A stretch of DNA of 64,000 nt from Streptomyces sp. M92 (GTDB lineage Bacteria; Actinomycetota; Actinomycetes; Streptomycetales; Streptomycetaceae). The notes under the pieces are model-generated. The model worked only from the letters and a program-made list of their open reading frames with translations, was not told the DNA's origin and made no database searches. This document shows, in pieces, positions 49,677 through 58,366 of the stretch. The stretch spans positions 4,340,001 through 4,404,000 of the forward strand of contig NZ_CP101137.1 in assembly GCF_028473745.1 (NCBI RefSeq), in the 5' to 3' direction. The first letter of the stretch is position 1, and each line of letters opens with the position of its first letter. Made by a program: the position numbers and the translations under genes.

Positions 49677-50711
49677 TCAGATGAGCGAAAGCTGCACCGG
49701 TTCACTCGGAGCGGCTTCCGCCCGCGGCTCCGCGATCCGCCGGGGCGTCCCGGCGTGCGTGGGACCGATGCCGTACTCCCGCGCCAGACCGTGCACCTGG
49801 CGGGTGATCCGGCGCTGGTACCACTTCGGGGCGTACGCGCCCTCCGCGTACAGCCGCTCGTAGCGGCGCACCAGGTGCGGGTGGTGCCGCCCGAGCCAGG
49901 CCATGAACCACTCCCGGGCGCCGGGCCGCAGGTGCAGTACCAGGGGTGTCACCGAGGTGGCACCGGCGGCGGCGATCGCCCGGACGGTCGCGCGCAGTTG
50001 GGCCGGCTCGTCGCTCAGGAAAGGGATCACCGGCGCCATCAGCACGCCGCAGCCGATGCCCCGCTCGCCGAGGGCCCTCACGACCTCCAGGCGGCGCTCC
50101 GGCGCGGGCGTGCCCGGCTCGACGGTGCGCCAGAGCTCGGGATCGGTGAAGCCGACCGAGACCGAGATCCCCACGTCCGTCACCCGTGCCGCCCGCGTCA
50201 GCAGGTCCAGGTCGCGCAGGATCAGCGTGCCCTTGGTCAGGACCGAGAAGGGGTTCGCCCGCTCGGTGAGCGCCTCGATGATGCCCGGCATCAGCCGGTA
50301 GCGGCCCTCCGCGCGCTGGTAGCAGTCGACGTTGGTGCCCATCGCGACGTGCTCGCCCTGCCAGCGCCGCGAGGCCAGCTGGCGGCGCAGCAGCTCCGGC
50401 GCGTTCACCTTGACGACGATCTGCGAGTCGAAGCCGAGGCCGGTGTCGAGGTCCAGGTAGCTGTGCGTCTTGCGGGCGAAGCAGTACACGCAAGCGTGCG
50501 AACAGCCCCGGTACGGATTGACCGTCCACTCGAACGGCATGCGCGAGGCGCCCGGCACCCGGTTGAGGATCGAACGGGCCCGCACCTCGTGGAAGGTGAT
50601 GCCGCGGAACTCGGGCGTGTCGAACGTGCGGGTGGTGACCGCGTCCGCGCCGAAGAGCGCGGGGTCGGCGGCCCGGGCGTGGTCGGGGCCCGTGAGGTTC
50701 TCCCAGCGCAT
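49677..50711 (-). CDS. Radical SAM protein of the Rv2578c family
   Basis: 344 residues from ATG 50711 (GGAGG upstream). Cluster motif C70-x3-C74-x2-C77 in RGCSHACVYCFAR for the 4Fe-4S/SAM site, followed by GTNVDCYQRAEGRY and VLTKGTLILRDLD typical of the spore-photoproduct-lyase-like Rv2578c group. Reaction unknown; the SPL relation suggests a nucleic-acid lesion or nucleotide substrate. A LexA-type box GAAC-ACTT-GTTC lies 36-47 bases upstream of the start. The M. tuberculosis member is, as I recall, in the SOS regulon. Single-gene transcript divergent from a SRPBCC gene. Confidence 0.9.
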   Translation of the reverse strand: MRWENLTGPDHARAADPALFGADAVTTRTFDTPEFRGITFHEVRARSILNRVPGASRMPFEWTVNPYRGCSHACVYCFARKTHSYLDLDTGLGFDSQIVVKVNAPELLRRQLASRRWQGEHVAMGTNVDCYQRAEGRYRLMPGIIEALTERANPFSVLTKGTLILRDLDLLTRAARVTDVGISVSVGFTDPELWRTVEPGTPAPERRLEVVRALGERGIGCGVLMAPVIPFLSDEPAQLRATVRAIAAAGATSVTPLVLHLRPGAREWFMAWLGRHHPHLVRRYERLYAEGAYAPKWYQRRITRQVHGLAREYGIGPTHAGTPRRIAEPRAEAAPSEPVQLSLI

Positions 50712-50746
50712 GGCGCCTCCTCGGTAGTGCTTCGGACGTCACAATA

Positions 50747-50758
50747 GAACACTTGTTC
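50747..50758 (-). promoter_or_regulatory. LexA/SOS-type box before the radical SAM gene
   Basis: GAAC-ACTT-GTTC, a perfect match to the GAAC-N4-GTTC core of actinobacterial LexA sites, 36 bases upstream of the ATG at 50711. It suggests induction by DNA damage. Confidence 0.6.
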
Positions 50759-50906
50759 CCTTGATCGTGCGAGCCGACCCTGGGTCGGGCGAGGGGCCGG
50801 TCGCGGGACAGTCGCACGGGGCCGCTTCGCGCCCCCCGATTTGGTGGCCGGGCGGCGGGGTGGTTGGCTTGCCCCGACCCCGAGAACCAGGCCCTGGAGG
50901 GACCCG

Positions 50907-51350
50907 ATGGCGCAGGTCGAGGCGGAGACGGAACGGATCGTCGCGGCGGACGCGGAGACGGTGTTCGACACCCTCGCCGACTACAGCGGCACCCGTGCGA
51001 AGCTGCTGCCCGAGCACTTCAGCGAGTACGAGGTCCGTGAGGGCGGCGACGGCGAGGGCACCCTCGTGCACTGGAAGCTCCAGGCGACCAGCAAGCGCGT
51101 CCGTGACTGCCTGCTGGAGGTCACCGAGCCGTCCGACGGCGAGCTGGTGGAGAAGGACCGCAACTCCTCCATGGTCACCACCTGGCGGGTCACCCCGGCG
51201 GGCGAGGGCAAGTCCCGGGTGGTCGTCCACACCGCCTGGCAGGGAGCGGGCGGCGTCGGCGGCTTCTTCGAGAAGACCTTCGCCCCCAAGGGTCTGGCCC
51301 GCATCTACGACGCCATGCTCGTCAAGCTCGCTGCCGAGGTCGAGAAGTAG
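50907..51350 (+). CDS. SRPBCC (START-like) family protein
   Basis: 147 residues from ATG 50907 with CTGGAGGGA upstream. Polyketide-cyclase/dehydrase-like helix-grip fold: ETERIVAADAETVFDTLADY at the start, alternating strands (GTLVHWKLQATSKRVRDCLLEV), and the C-terminal long helix GLARIYDAMLVKLAAEVEK that closes the hydrophobic pocket. Binds a small hydrophobic ligand; no catalytic residues are evident. Single gene; a GACGGCC/GGCCGTC hairpin follows. Confidence 0.88.
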   Translation: MAQVEAETERIVAADAETVFDTLADYSGTRAKLLPEHFSEYEVREGGDGEGTLVHWKLQATSKRVRDCLLEVTEPSDGELVEKDRNSSMVTTWRVTPAGEGKSRVVVHTAWQGAGGVGGFFEKTFAPKGLARIYDAMLVKLAAEVEK

Positions 51351-51367
51351 CCAAGAGGCAGGCGCGG

Positions 51368-51384
51368 GACGGCCGTTGGCCGTC
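51368..51384 (+). terminator. Hairpin after the SRPBCC gene
   Basis: GACGGCC-GTT-GGCCGTC, perfect 7-bp stem, starting 18 bases past the stop codon. Confidence 0.55.
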
Positions 51385-51500
51385 TCACCGGTTCGAGTGA
51401 TCTCCGCCCGAAACCACCGTACTTCCGTAACTCGTCGCACTTGTTCGCAGTTGCCGCATCAGGTGGCATTTGTGAGCAGGTGTGACGAGGGGAGCGGAAC

Positions 51501-53909
51501 ATGGGCGGGATCACTCTGGTTGAGGACGAACCGGTCACCGCACCACCCACGCCTCCCGAGCCCCCCGCACCCGGGCCCGAGCCGGGAGCCGGGCTGAGCC
51601 CGCGCCGGGTGCGGCTGGTCTTCGTCGGACTGATGCTGGCGCTGCTGCTCGCCGCGCTCGAGCAGATGATCGTCGCCACCGCGCTGCCGAAGATCGTCGG
51701 CGAGCTGCACGGCCTGGACAAGATGTCCTGGGCGATCACCGCCTACCTGCTCACCTCCACCGTGGTCCTGCCGATCTACGGCAAACTCGGCGACCTCTTC
51801 GGCCGCAAGGGCGTCTTCCAGTTCGCCGTCCTGGTGTTCATCGTCGGCTCGGCGCTCGCCGGCCGCGCCCAGACCATGGACCAGCTGATCGCCTTCCGCG
51901 CGGTGCAGGGCGTCGGCGCGGGCGGCCTGATGATCGGCGTGCAGGCGATCATCGCGGACATCGTGCCGCCCCGCGAGCGCGGCCGGTTCATGGGCCTGAT
52001 CGGCGCCGCCTTCGGACTCGCCTCGGTCGCCGGCCCCCTGCTGGGCGGCTACTTCACCGACCACCTTTCCTGGCGCTGGTGCTTCTACATCAACGTCCCC
52101 TTCGGACTGGTCACCATGGCCGTCGTGGCCGTGGTCCTGAAGCTGCCCAAACCGACGGCCAAACCGCGCCTCGACATCCTCGGCGCCCTGCTGCTCGCCG
52201 CCGCCTCCACCTGCCTGGTGCTGCTGACCAGCTGGGGCGGTACCGAGTACGCGTGGGGTTCCAGCGTCATCGGTGGCCTCGCCGCCGGAGCGGTCGCCGC
52301 CACCGTCCTCTTCCTGATCGCCGAACGGTTCGCGCCCGAACCCCTAATCCCGCTGCGGCTGTTCCGGGACTCCGTCTTCAACGTCACCGGCCTGGTCGGT
52401 CTCGTCATCGGCATCGCCCTCTTCGGCGCCGCCAGCTACCTGCCGACCTTCCTCCAGATGGTCGACGGCGCCACCGCCACCGAGTCCGGCCTGCTGATGC
52501 TGCCGATGATGGGCGGCATCGTCGGCACTTCGATCATCTCCGGACAGCTCATCAGCCGCACCGGGCGCTACCGGTCCCACCCGATCATCGGCAGCGCCCT
52601 GTCCGTGGTCGGGATGTGGCTGCTGTCCCGGCTCGACGCGGACACGCCCCGGCTGCACTACAGCATCTGGATGGCCGTCCTCGGCGCCGGCATCGGCATG
52701 GTGATGCCCGTCCTGGTCCTCGCCGTGCAGAACTCCGTGCGCCCCGCCGACCTCGGCACCGCCACCAGCGCCAACAACTACTTCCGGCAGATCGGCGGCA
52801 GTGTCGGCGCGGCCGTCTTCGGCACCCTCTTCGCCGACCGCCTCACCGACGCCCTGGCCGACCGCGTGCCCGTCGAGGCGGGCGCCGGGCTGCCCGACGC
52901 GGAGGCCATCACCCCCCAGCTCGTCCACTCCCTGCCCCCGGCGCTGCGCGACGCCTACATCGGGGCGTACGCCGACGCCATGCCGCGGATCTTCCTCTAC
53001 CTGGTGCCGGTCCTCGCCCTCGGCCTGCTCATCGCCTTCTTCCTCAAGGAGAAACCCCTGGTGTCCCACAACGCATCCGTCACCGACCCGGAGACCGCGC
53101 AGCCCGTCCCGTCCGTCGCGCCCGTGCCGCAGGCCAGGTCGCCGTACGCCGCGGGCATCCCGGTCTGCGGCACCGTGCAGCACCCCGACGGCACCGTCGT
53201 GCCCCGCGCGGCGCTCACCCTCATCGACGTCGGCGGGCAGCAGATCGGCCGGGGCGCCAGCGGCGACGACGGGCGGTACGCGCTGGCCACACCCGGCCCG
53301 GGGTCGTACGTCCTGATCGCGGCGGCCAGCGGTCACCAGCCGCAGGCGGTCTCCGTGACCGTCGGCGAACGCCCGGTGGAACTGGACGTCGTGCTCGGCG
53401 GGGCCGGCCGCCTCGCCGGCAGCGTGCTCACCGCCGACGGCAGCCCCGTGCGCGACGCCATCGTCACGCTGACCAACGTCCACGGCGAGGTCGTCTCCAC
53501 CACCCGCAGCGGCCGGGAGGGCGGCTACGTCATCACCGAGCTGGTGGCCGGCGAGTACACCCTCGCCGCCAGCGCCCCCGCCTTCCGCCCCGCCGCGCTG
53601 CCGGTCAGCGTCCAGGCGGCCCGGGAGACCCGCCAGGACGTCGAACTGGCCGGCGGCGCCGTGCTGCGCGGCACCGTGCGCGCCAGTGGCGGACGCGCCG
53701 TCGAGGACGCGCGCGTGACGCTGCTGGACGCGGCGGGCAACGTCGTGGACACCCTGACCACCGGCCAGGACGGCACCTTCCGGTTCGTCGACCTCTCGTC
53801 CGGCGAGTACACCGTCATCGCCGCCGGATACCCGCCCGTGGCCACCGTCCTCCAGGTGGCCGGCGGCGGCCGTACGGAACGCGACCTCCAGCTCGGACAC
53901 GAGGACTGA
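51501..53909 (+). CDS. DHA2-type MFS exporter fused to carboxypeptidase-regulatory-like repeats
   Basis: 802 residues from ATG 51501 with GGGGAG upstream. Proline-rich N-terminus, then an EmrB/QacA-type 14-helix transporter (about 35-515) with motif A GKLGDLFGRKG and motif C region GAAFGLASVAGPLLGGYF. The C-terminal ~250 residues are three repeats of a beta-sandwich (about 552-632, 633-716, 717-802), each of the form G-V-P-DG-A-VTL, then DG-Y-GEYTL-A, typical of CarboxypepD_reg domains. Ordinary DHA2 pumps end near residue 500. Presumably a proton-driven drug/metabolite exporter; the role of the tail is unknown. A strong terminator follows. Confidence 0.92.
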   Translation: MGGITLVEDEPVTAPPTPPEPPAPGPEPGAGLSPRRVRLVFVGLMLALLLAALEQMIVATALPKIVGELHGLDKMSWAITAYLLTSTVVLPIYGKLGDLFGRKGVFQFAVLVFIVGSALAGRAQTMDQLIAFRAVQGVGAGGLMIGVQAIIADIVPPRERGRFMGLIGAAFGLASVAGPLLGGYFTDHLSWRWCFYINVPFGLVTMAVVAVVLKLPKPTAKPRLDILGALLLAAASTCLVLLTSWGGTEYAWGSSVIGGLAAGAVAATVLFLIAERFAPEPLIPLRLFRDSVFNVTGLVGLVIGIALFGAASYLPTFLQMVDGATATESGLLMLPMMGGIVGTSIISGQLISRTGRYRSHPIIGSALSVVGMWLLSRLDADTPRLHYSIWMAVLGAGIGMVMPVLVLAVQNSVRPADLGTATSANNYFRQIGGSVGAAVFGTLFADRLTDALADRVPVEAGAGLPDAEAITPQLVHSLPPALRDAYIGAYADAMPRIFLYLVPVLALGLLIAFFLKEKPLVSHNASVTDPETAQPVPSVAPVPQARSPYAAGIPVCGTVQHPDGTVVPRAALTLIDVGGQQIGRGASGDDGRYALATPGPGSYVLIAAASGHQPQAVSVTVGERPVELDVVLGGAGRLAGSVLTADGSPVRDAIVTLTNVHGEVVSTTRSGREGGYVITELVAGEYTLAASAPAFRPAALPVSVQAARETRQDVELAGGAVLRGTVRASGGRAVEDARVTLLDAAGNVVDTLTTGQDGTFRFVDLSSGEYTVIAAGYPPVATVLQVAGGGRTERDLQLGHED

Positions 53910-53916
53910 GACCGGA

Positions 53917-53942
53917 CACCGGCGCGCGTTCGCGCGCCGGTG
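53917..53942 (+). terminator. Strong hairpin after the exporter gene
   Basis: Perfect 12-bp arms CACCGGCGCGCG (53917-53928) / CGCGCGCCGGTG (53931-53942) around TT, beginning eight bases after the stop. Confidence 0.75.
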
Positions 53943-54054
53943 CGTTCGCGCGCCACCGATTCCCCCGTTGCCGCACATGGTCACCCGCCGCCGCCGTACG
54001 GTGGTGACGGCGGCACAGTTCTCGCGGAGCCGTGGGGAGAGAGGGCCTGACGCC

Positions 54055-56544
54055 ATGAAACATGGCACCGAGCGGGACACACCTCCGGGCCGCGGAGCCG
54101 GACCCGGCACCGTGCGGACCGACCCCGTGGCGGGCCGCGTCCCGCTGGCCGTCGTCGTGGTGGACCGCGACGGGCTGGTCTCCCACTGGAGCCGGGGCGC
54201 ACGTCGGCTGTTCGCCCTGCCCAAGGAAGAGGCGATCGGACGGCCCGCCCCCGACCTGCTCCCGGTTTCCGGCGTGCTGCCCGAGACCGGTGACACCGAC
54301 GGCTCCTGGGCGGCGTACGACGGTCTCGGACCGGGACTGGAGTCCTCCCTCGACGGACGGCTGTCCTACCCGGCGGCGGGCCGCGCCCGCCTGACCGTGC
54401 CGGACGACGACCGGGTCGACGTGCTCTGGTGGGCCTACCCCCTGGTCGGCCCCGGCCCCGAGCGCCTGCTCGTACTGGCGGCCGACGCGGACGCGCTGCG
54501 GCGGGACCACGTCACCGGCGAGCCCGGCGAGGACCCGTACCGGACCGCCGCCCCGACGACCGTCGAGCGGATCGCCCCCGGCTTCGCCCTGCACACCGAC
54601 TTCCCCGGAGCCGACGAACTCGCCCGCCGCCTCCCCGAGATCCTGCCCAGCATGAGCGTCGGCGAGAGTGCCCGCATCGTCGCGCAGGTCCTGGAACTCG
54701 GCTACCCCGTCCTGGAGTTCAGCCGGCACGACCGGGTGCCCGTCACCCCCGACTGGGGCGTGCCCCGGCGCGCCGAGCGCAGCGCGCGCCGGGAGCGGGC
54801 GGCACGGGCCCTCGCGGCCGGCGAACCGGTCCCCGAGGACGTGCGCGAGGAGGCCGAGGACCTCGAGTACGCCGCCGTCCGCGAACGCCTGGAGTTCCTC
54901 AACGAGGTCAGCGGGCGGATCGGCACCTCCCTGGACCTGGCGCGGACCATCGTGGAGGTGAGCCGGGCCGTCGTCCCCCGCTTCACCGACGTCGCCGGCA
55001 CCTACCTGCGCGAACAGGTCGTAGCCGGTGAGGGCTTCGACGACGGCGTGCCGGACACCACCACCATGTGGCACCGGGTCGCCCTGGAACACACCGACGA
55101 ACCCGGCCGCTGGGACGACGTCGTACCGGTCGGCGAGGCCATGCCCTTTCCGGCGCACACCCCCTTCTTCCAGTGCATGACCAGCGGTGAACCCGTGCTG
55201 GTGCCGCGCATCACCGAGGAGATGGGCCACGCCATCGCCTCGCAGTTCGAGAAGCGGGACATCAGACCGCTCATCACCGGCCGCTCCATGCTCCTGGTGC
55301 CGCTGAAGGCGCGCAACGTCGTCCTCGGCTTCATGATCCTGCTGCGCCACCCGGAGCGGCCCGTCTTCAACGACATGGACCGCGTCACCGGCGCCGAACT
55401 CGCCGCCCGCGCGGGGCTCGTGCTCGACAACGCGCGCATGTACACGTACCAGGAGAACGTCGCGGAGACGCTCCAGGACAGCATGCTGCCGCACATCCCC
55501 GCGCGCATGGCCGGCTGTGACATCGCCACCCGTTATCTGCCGGGCACGCTGCTCGGACGCGTCGGCGGCGACTGGTTCGACGCGGTGAAACTGCCCGGCG
55601 CCCGCACCGCCCTCGTCGTCGGCGACGTCATGGGGCACGGGCTGGGCTCCGCCGCCATGATGGGGCAACTGCGCACCGCCGTGCAGACCATGGCCGGGCT
55701 CGACCTGCCTCCCGCCCAGCTCCTGCGCAACCTCGACGACCTCGCCCAGCGGCTCGGCGACACCTACCTGGCGACCTGCCTGTACGTCGTCCACGACCCC
55801 GTCGCCGGTGAACTGCACCTCGCCAACGCGGGCCACATCCCGCCCGTCCTGGTCCGCGCGGCCGACGGCGGCAGCGAGCTGATCGAGCTGCCCACGGGGG
55901 CGCCCATCGGCGTGGGCGGGGTGCCCTTCGAGGCGGTGCGGGTGCCGGTGGCGCCCGGCGACCGGCTGGTGATGTGCACCGACGGCCTGGTCGAGGTGCG
56001 CGGCGAGGACATCGGCACCGGTCTGGCGGCCCTGTGCGAGTCCGCCGCCCACCCGGCGGCCTCCATGGACGACGCCTGCGACACCATCATCCGCGCGCTG
56101 GGCACCCGCGGCGGCCGCAAGGACGACGTGGCCCTGCTGATGGCCAGGCTCGGCGGCATCGACACCGACGCCGTCGCCGAGTGGCGCCTGGCCCGCGACC
56201 CCGCCGAGGTCGGCCGGGCCCGCGCGGCCGTCCGCGAACAGCTCCACGACTGGGGCCTCGCGCGACTGGCCGACACCGCCGAGCTGCTGGCCGGCGAACT
56301 CGTCACCAACGCCGTGCGGCACGCCCACGCCCGGCCCGTGGAACTGCGCCTGGTGCGAGCCGACACGCTGCTGTGCGAGGTGGACGACGACGACCACGAC
56401 CTGCCCGCCCTGCGCAGCGCCGGCCCCACCGACGAGGCCGGCCGGGGCCTGCGCGTGGTCAGCACCCTCGCCCGCGAATGGGGCGCGAGCCGGACGAAGA
56501 CCGGCAAGACCGTCTGGTTCGAACTGACACTGCCGCGTCGCTGA
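54055..56544 (+). CDS. PAS-GAF-SpoIIE phosphatase with C-terminal RsbW-like ATPase domain
   Basis: 829 residues from ATG 54055. Order: PAS-like domain (about 25-150), linker, GAF domain (about 290-465), PP2C/SpoIIE serine phosphatase (about 490-695) with metal aspartates in GRVGGDWFDAV and VVGDVMGHG, and a HATPase_c domain (about 710-829) with the N-box ELVTNAVRHA and the DEAGRGLRVVSTLA lid. It combines an RsbU-like phosphatase and an RsbW-like anti-sigma kinase in one chain, the layout common in Streptomyces for controlling sigma-B-like factors. No sigma or anti-anti-sigma gene is adjacent. Signals are probably sensed by PAS/GAF. Confidence 0.94.
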   Translation: MKHGTERDTPPGRGAGPGTVRTDPVAGRVPLAVVVVDRDGLVSHWSRGARRLFALPKEEAIGRPAPDLLPVSGVLPETGDTDGSWAAYDGLGPGLESSLDGRLSYPAAGRARLTVPDDDRVDVLWWAYPLVGPGPERLLVLAADADALRRDHVTGEPGEDPYRTAAPTTVERIAPGFALHTDFPGADELARRLPEILPSMSVGESARIVAQVLELGYPVLEFSRHDRVPVTPDWGVPRRAERSARRERAARALAAGEPVPEDVREEAEDLEYAAVRERLEFLNEVSGRIGTSLDLARTIVEVSRAVVPRFTDVAGTYLREQVVAGEGFDDGVPDTTTMWHRVALEHTDEPGRWDDVVPVGEAMPFPAHTPFFQCMTSGEPVLVPRITEEMGHAIASQFEKRDIRPLITGRSMLLVPLKARNVVLGFMILLRHPERPVFNDMDRVTGAELAARAGLVLDNARMYTYQENVAETLQDSMLPHIPARMAGCDIATRYLPGTLLGRVGGDWFDAVKLPGARTALVVGDVMGHGLGSAAMMGQLRTAVQTMAGLDLPPAQLLRNLDDLAQRLGDTYLATCLYVVHDPVAGELHLANAGHIPPVLVRAADGGSELIELPTGAPIGVGGVPFEAVRVPVAPGDRLVMCTDGLVEVRGEDIGTGLAALCESAAHPAASMDDACDTIIRALGTRGGRKDDVALLMARLGGIDTDAVAEWRLARDPAEVGRARAAVREQLHDWGLARLADTAELLAGELVTNAVRHAHARPVELRLVRADTLLCEVDDDDHDLPALRSAGPTDEAGRGLRVVSTLAREWGASRTKTGKTVWFELTLPRR

Positions 56545-56709
56545 GCCGTCCCGGACCGCCGGGCCGTCGCGCGTCGACGGGGGCGCGCGGCGTTCGCACG
56601 TCCGGTGAAGGAATGCGCCGGGCGCTTGTGGCCGTGCGCCGGGCGCGGTACACCGTACGAGCCCGTCACCGCCGACGGGCCGTACGTCGTCGCACCTGGG
56701 GAGACGCGC

Positions 56710-57435
56710 ATGAGCGTGACGAGTCGGTACCGGAACGCCTGGGAGAGCTTCTGGAGTGAGGCACCCGAAGGACAGGGGGCGGTGTTCTGGGACGCGGAGC
56801 CGATGCTGACCGCCGGCCGCCACCTGGCCCACTTCGAGCCGCACCTCGTCGACCCCGGCCTGCCCATGATCGACCTCGGTTGCGGCAACGGCACCCAGAC
56901 CCGCTATCTCGCCGAGCGCTTCGGGCACGTCGTCGGCGCCGACCTGTCCGCCGCCGCCCTCGACCATGCCCGCCGCGCCGACCCCGCCGGCCAGGCGGCC
57001 TACCGGCAACTGGACGCCGCGGACAAGGCGGAGGCCGAGACCCTGCACGCCGAGCTGGGCGACGCCAACGTCTATGTGCGGGGCGTCCTGCACCAGTGCG
57101 AGCCGGACGACCGGCAGCCACTGGCCGACGCCCTCGCCGCTCTCGTCGGCGAGCGCGGCCGGGCCTTCCTGGTGGAGCCCTGCCAGGACGCCAAGACCGT
57201 CCTCATGGGGCTGGCCCAGGGGCCCGACGGCCCGCCGGCCAAACTCGCGCCCGTCCTCCGTCACGGGCTGACACCCGGCTCGGCCCCCGACGACGCGGTA
57301 CCGGAGCACCTCCGCGCCGCCGGCCTCACCGTCCTGGCGAGCGGTGAACTCCCGCTGGTCAGCACCGAGTACACGGTGGACGGCACACGGATCGAACTGC
57401 CGTCGTCGTGGGTGGTGGCGGGAAGGGGACGATGA
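56710..57435 (+). CDS. Class I SAM-dependent methyltransferase
   Basis: 241 residues from ATG 56710 with GGGGAGA upstream. Motif I MIDLGCGNGTQTRYLAERFG at residues 56-75, acidic GADLS, and a RAFLVEP strand. The N-terminal RYRNAWESFWSEAPEGQGAVFWD and the C-terminal substrate lobe are typical of Methyltransf_25 enzymes of unknown target. A 97-bp gap separates it from the peptidase operon that follows; it may be a separate transcript. Confidence 0.87.
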   Translation: MSVTSRYRNAWESFWSEAPEGQGAVFWDAEPMLTAGRHLAHFEPHLVDPGLPMIDLGCGNGTQTRYLAERFGHVVGADLSAAALDHARRADPAGQAAYRQLDAADKAEAETLHAELGDANVYVRGVLHQCEPDDRQPLADALAALVGERGRAFLVEPCQDAKTVLMGLAQGPDGPPAKLAPVLRHGLTPGSAPDDAVPEHLRAAGLTVLASGELPLVSTEYTVDGTRIELPSSWVVAGRGR

Positions 57436-57481
57436 GGGCGACCGAGCGCCCCGACCAGCCATTGGTCTGGGCCGGTGAGAG

Positions 57482-57524
57482 TTATCCACAGGCCTGGCTG
57501 GGGGGCGGCGCGACCGCGTAACGT
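57482..57524 (+). promoter_or_regulatory. DnaA-box-like element and -10 before the M55 peptidase
   Basis: TTATCCACA at 57482-57490 is identical to the E. coli DnaA box. TAACGT at 57519-57524 lies eight bases before the ATG at 57533 and could be a -10 giving a near-leaderless mRNA. A single DnaA box may be chance. Confidence 0.3.
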
Positions 57525-57532
57525 GGCGCACC

Positions 57533-58366
57533 ATGAAGATCCTCATCAGCGCCGACATGGAAGGCGCCACCGGTGTCACCTGGCCGGCCGACGTGCTGCC
57601 GGGGACTCCGCAGTGGGAGCGGTGCCGGTCGATGTTCACCTCGGACGTGAACGCGGCCGTCCAGGGCTTCCTCGACGGCGGGGCCGACGAGGTGCTGGTC
57701 AACGAGGCGCACTGGACGATGCGCAATCTGCTCCTGGAGCATCTCGATGAGCGGACGCAGATGCTCACCGGCCGGCACAAGGCGCTGTCCATGGTGGAGG
57801 GCGTCCAGCACGGGGACGTGGACGGCATCGCGTTCATCGGGTACCACGCGGGCGCCGGTATGGAGGGCGTCCTCGCGCACACCTTCCTCGCCAACCAGAT
57901 CACCGGTGTCTGGCTGAACGACGTACGGGCCAGTGAGGGTCTGCTCAACGCGCACGTCGTCGCCGAGTACGGGGTGCCGGTGGTGCTGGTCACCGGGGAC
58001 GACGTGGCCTGCGAGGACGCGCTCGGGTACGCGCCCGAGGCGCTGAAGGTCGCGGTCAAGGACCATGTGTCACGGTACGCGGCCGTGTGCCGTACGCCGG
58101 CCAGGACCGCCGCCGACATCCGGGCGGCGGCCAAGGAGGCGGCGGCGCTCGCCGTGCGGCACGAGCCGGTCAGCGGCGGGCCCTTCACCGTCGCCGTGGA
58201 GTTCGACGCCGAGCACCTGGCGGCGGCCTCGACCGTCGTGCCGGGCGTGGCCCGCATCGGCGAGCGCAAGGTGGCGTACACCCACGAGACCATGTTCGAG
58301 GCGATCCGTACCTTCAAGGCGGTCACCACGATCGCCTCGGCCGCCGTGGAGGAGCAGTATGGCTGA
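57533..58366 (+). CDS. dppA: M55 family D-aminopeptidase (DppA-like)
   Basis: 277 residues from ATG 57533, the full DppA length. KILISADMEGATGVT at the N-terminus supplies zinc ligands D8 and E10; further ligands lie in VNEAHWTMRN and GYHAGAGMEG. DppA forms a decameric ring and releases N-terminal D-amino acids (D-Ala-D-Ala, D-Ala-Gly-Gly). First of a five-gene run of peptidases; its last eight bases overlap the M20 gene. In Bacillus dppA sits with an LD-carboxypeptidase gene, and the same pair occurs here. Confidence 0.93.
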   Translation: MKILISADMEGATGVTWPADVLPGTPQWERCRSMFTSDVNAAVQGFLDGGADEVLVNEAHWTMRNLLLEHLDERTQMLTGRHKALSMVEGVQHGDVDGIAFIGYHAGAGMEGVLAHTFLANQITGVWLNDVRASEGLLNAHVVAEYGVPVVLVTGDDVACEDALGYAPEALKVAVKDHVSRYAAVCRTPARTAADIRAAAKEAAALAVRHEPVSGGPFTVAVEFDAEHLAAASTVVPGVARIGERKVAYTHETMFEAIRTFKAVTTIASAAVEEQYG

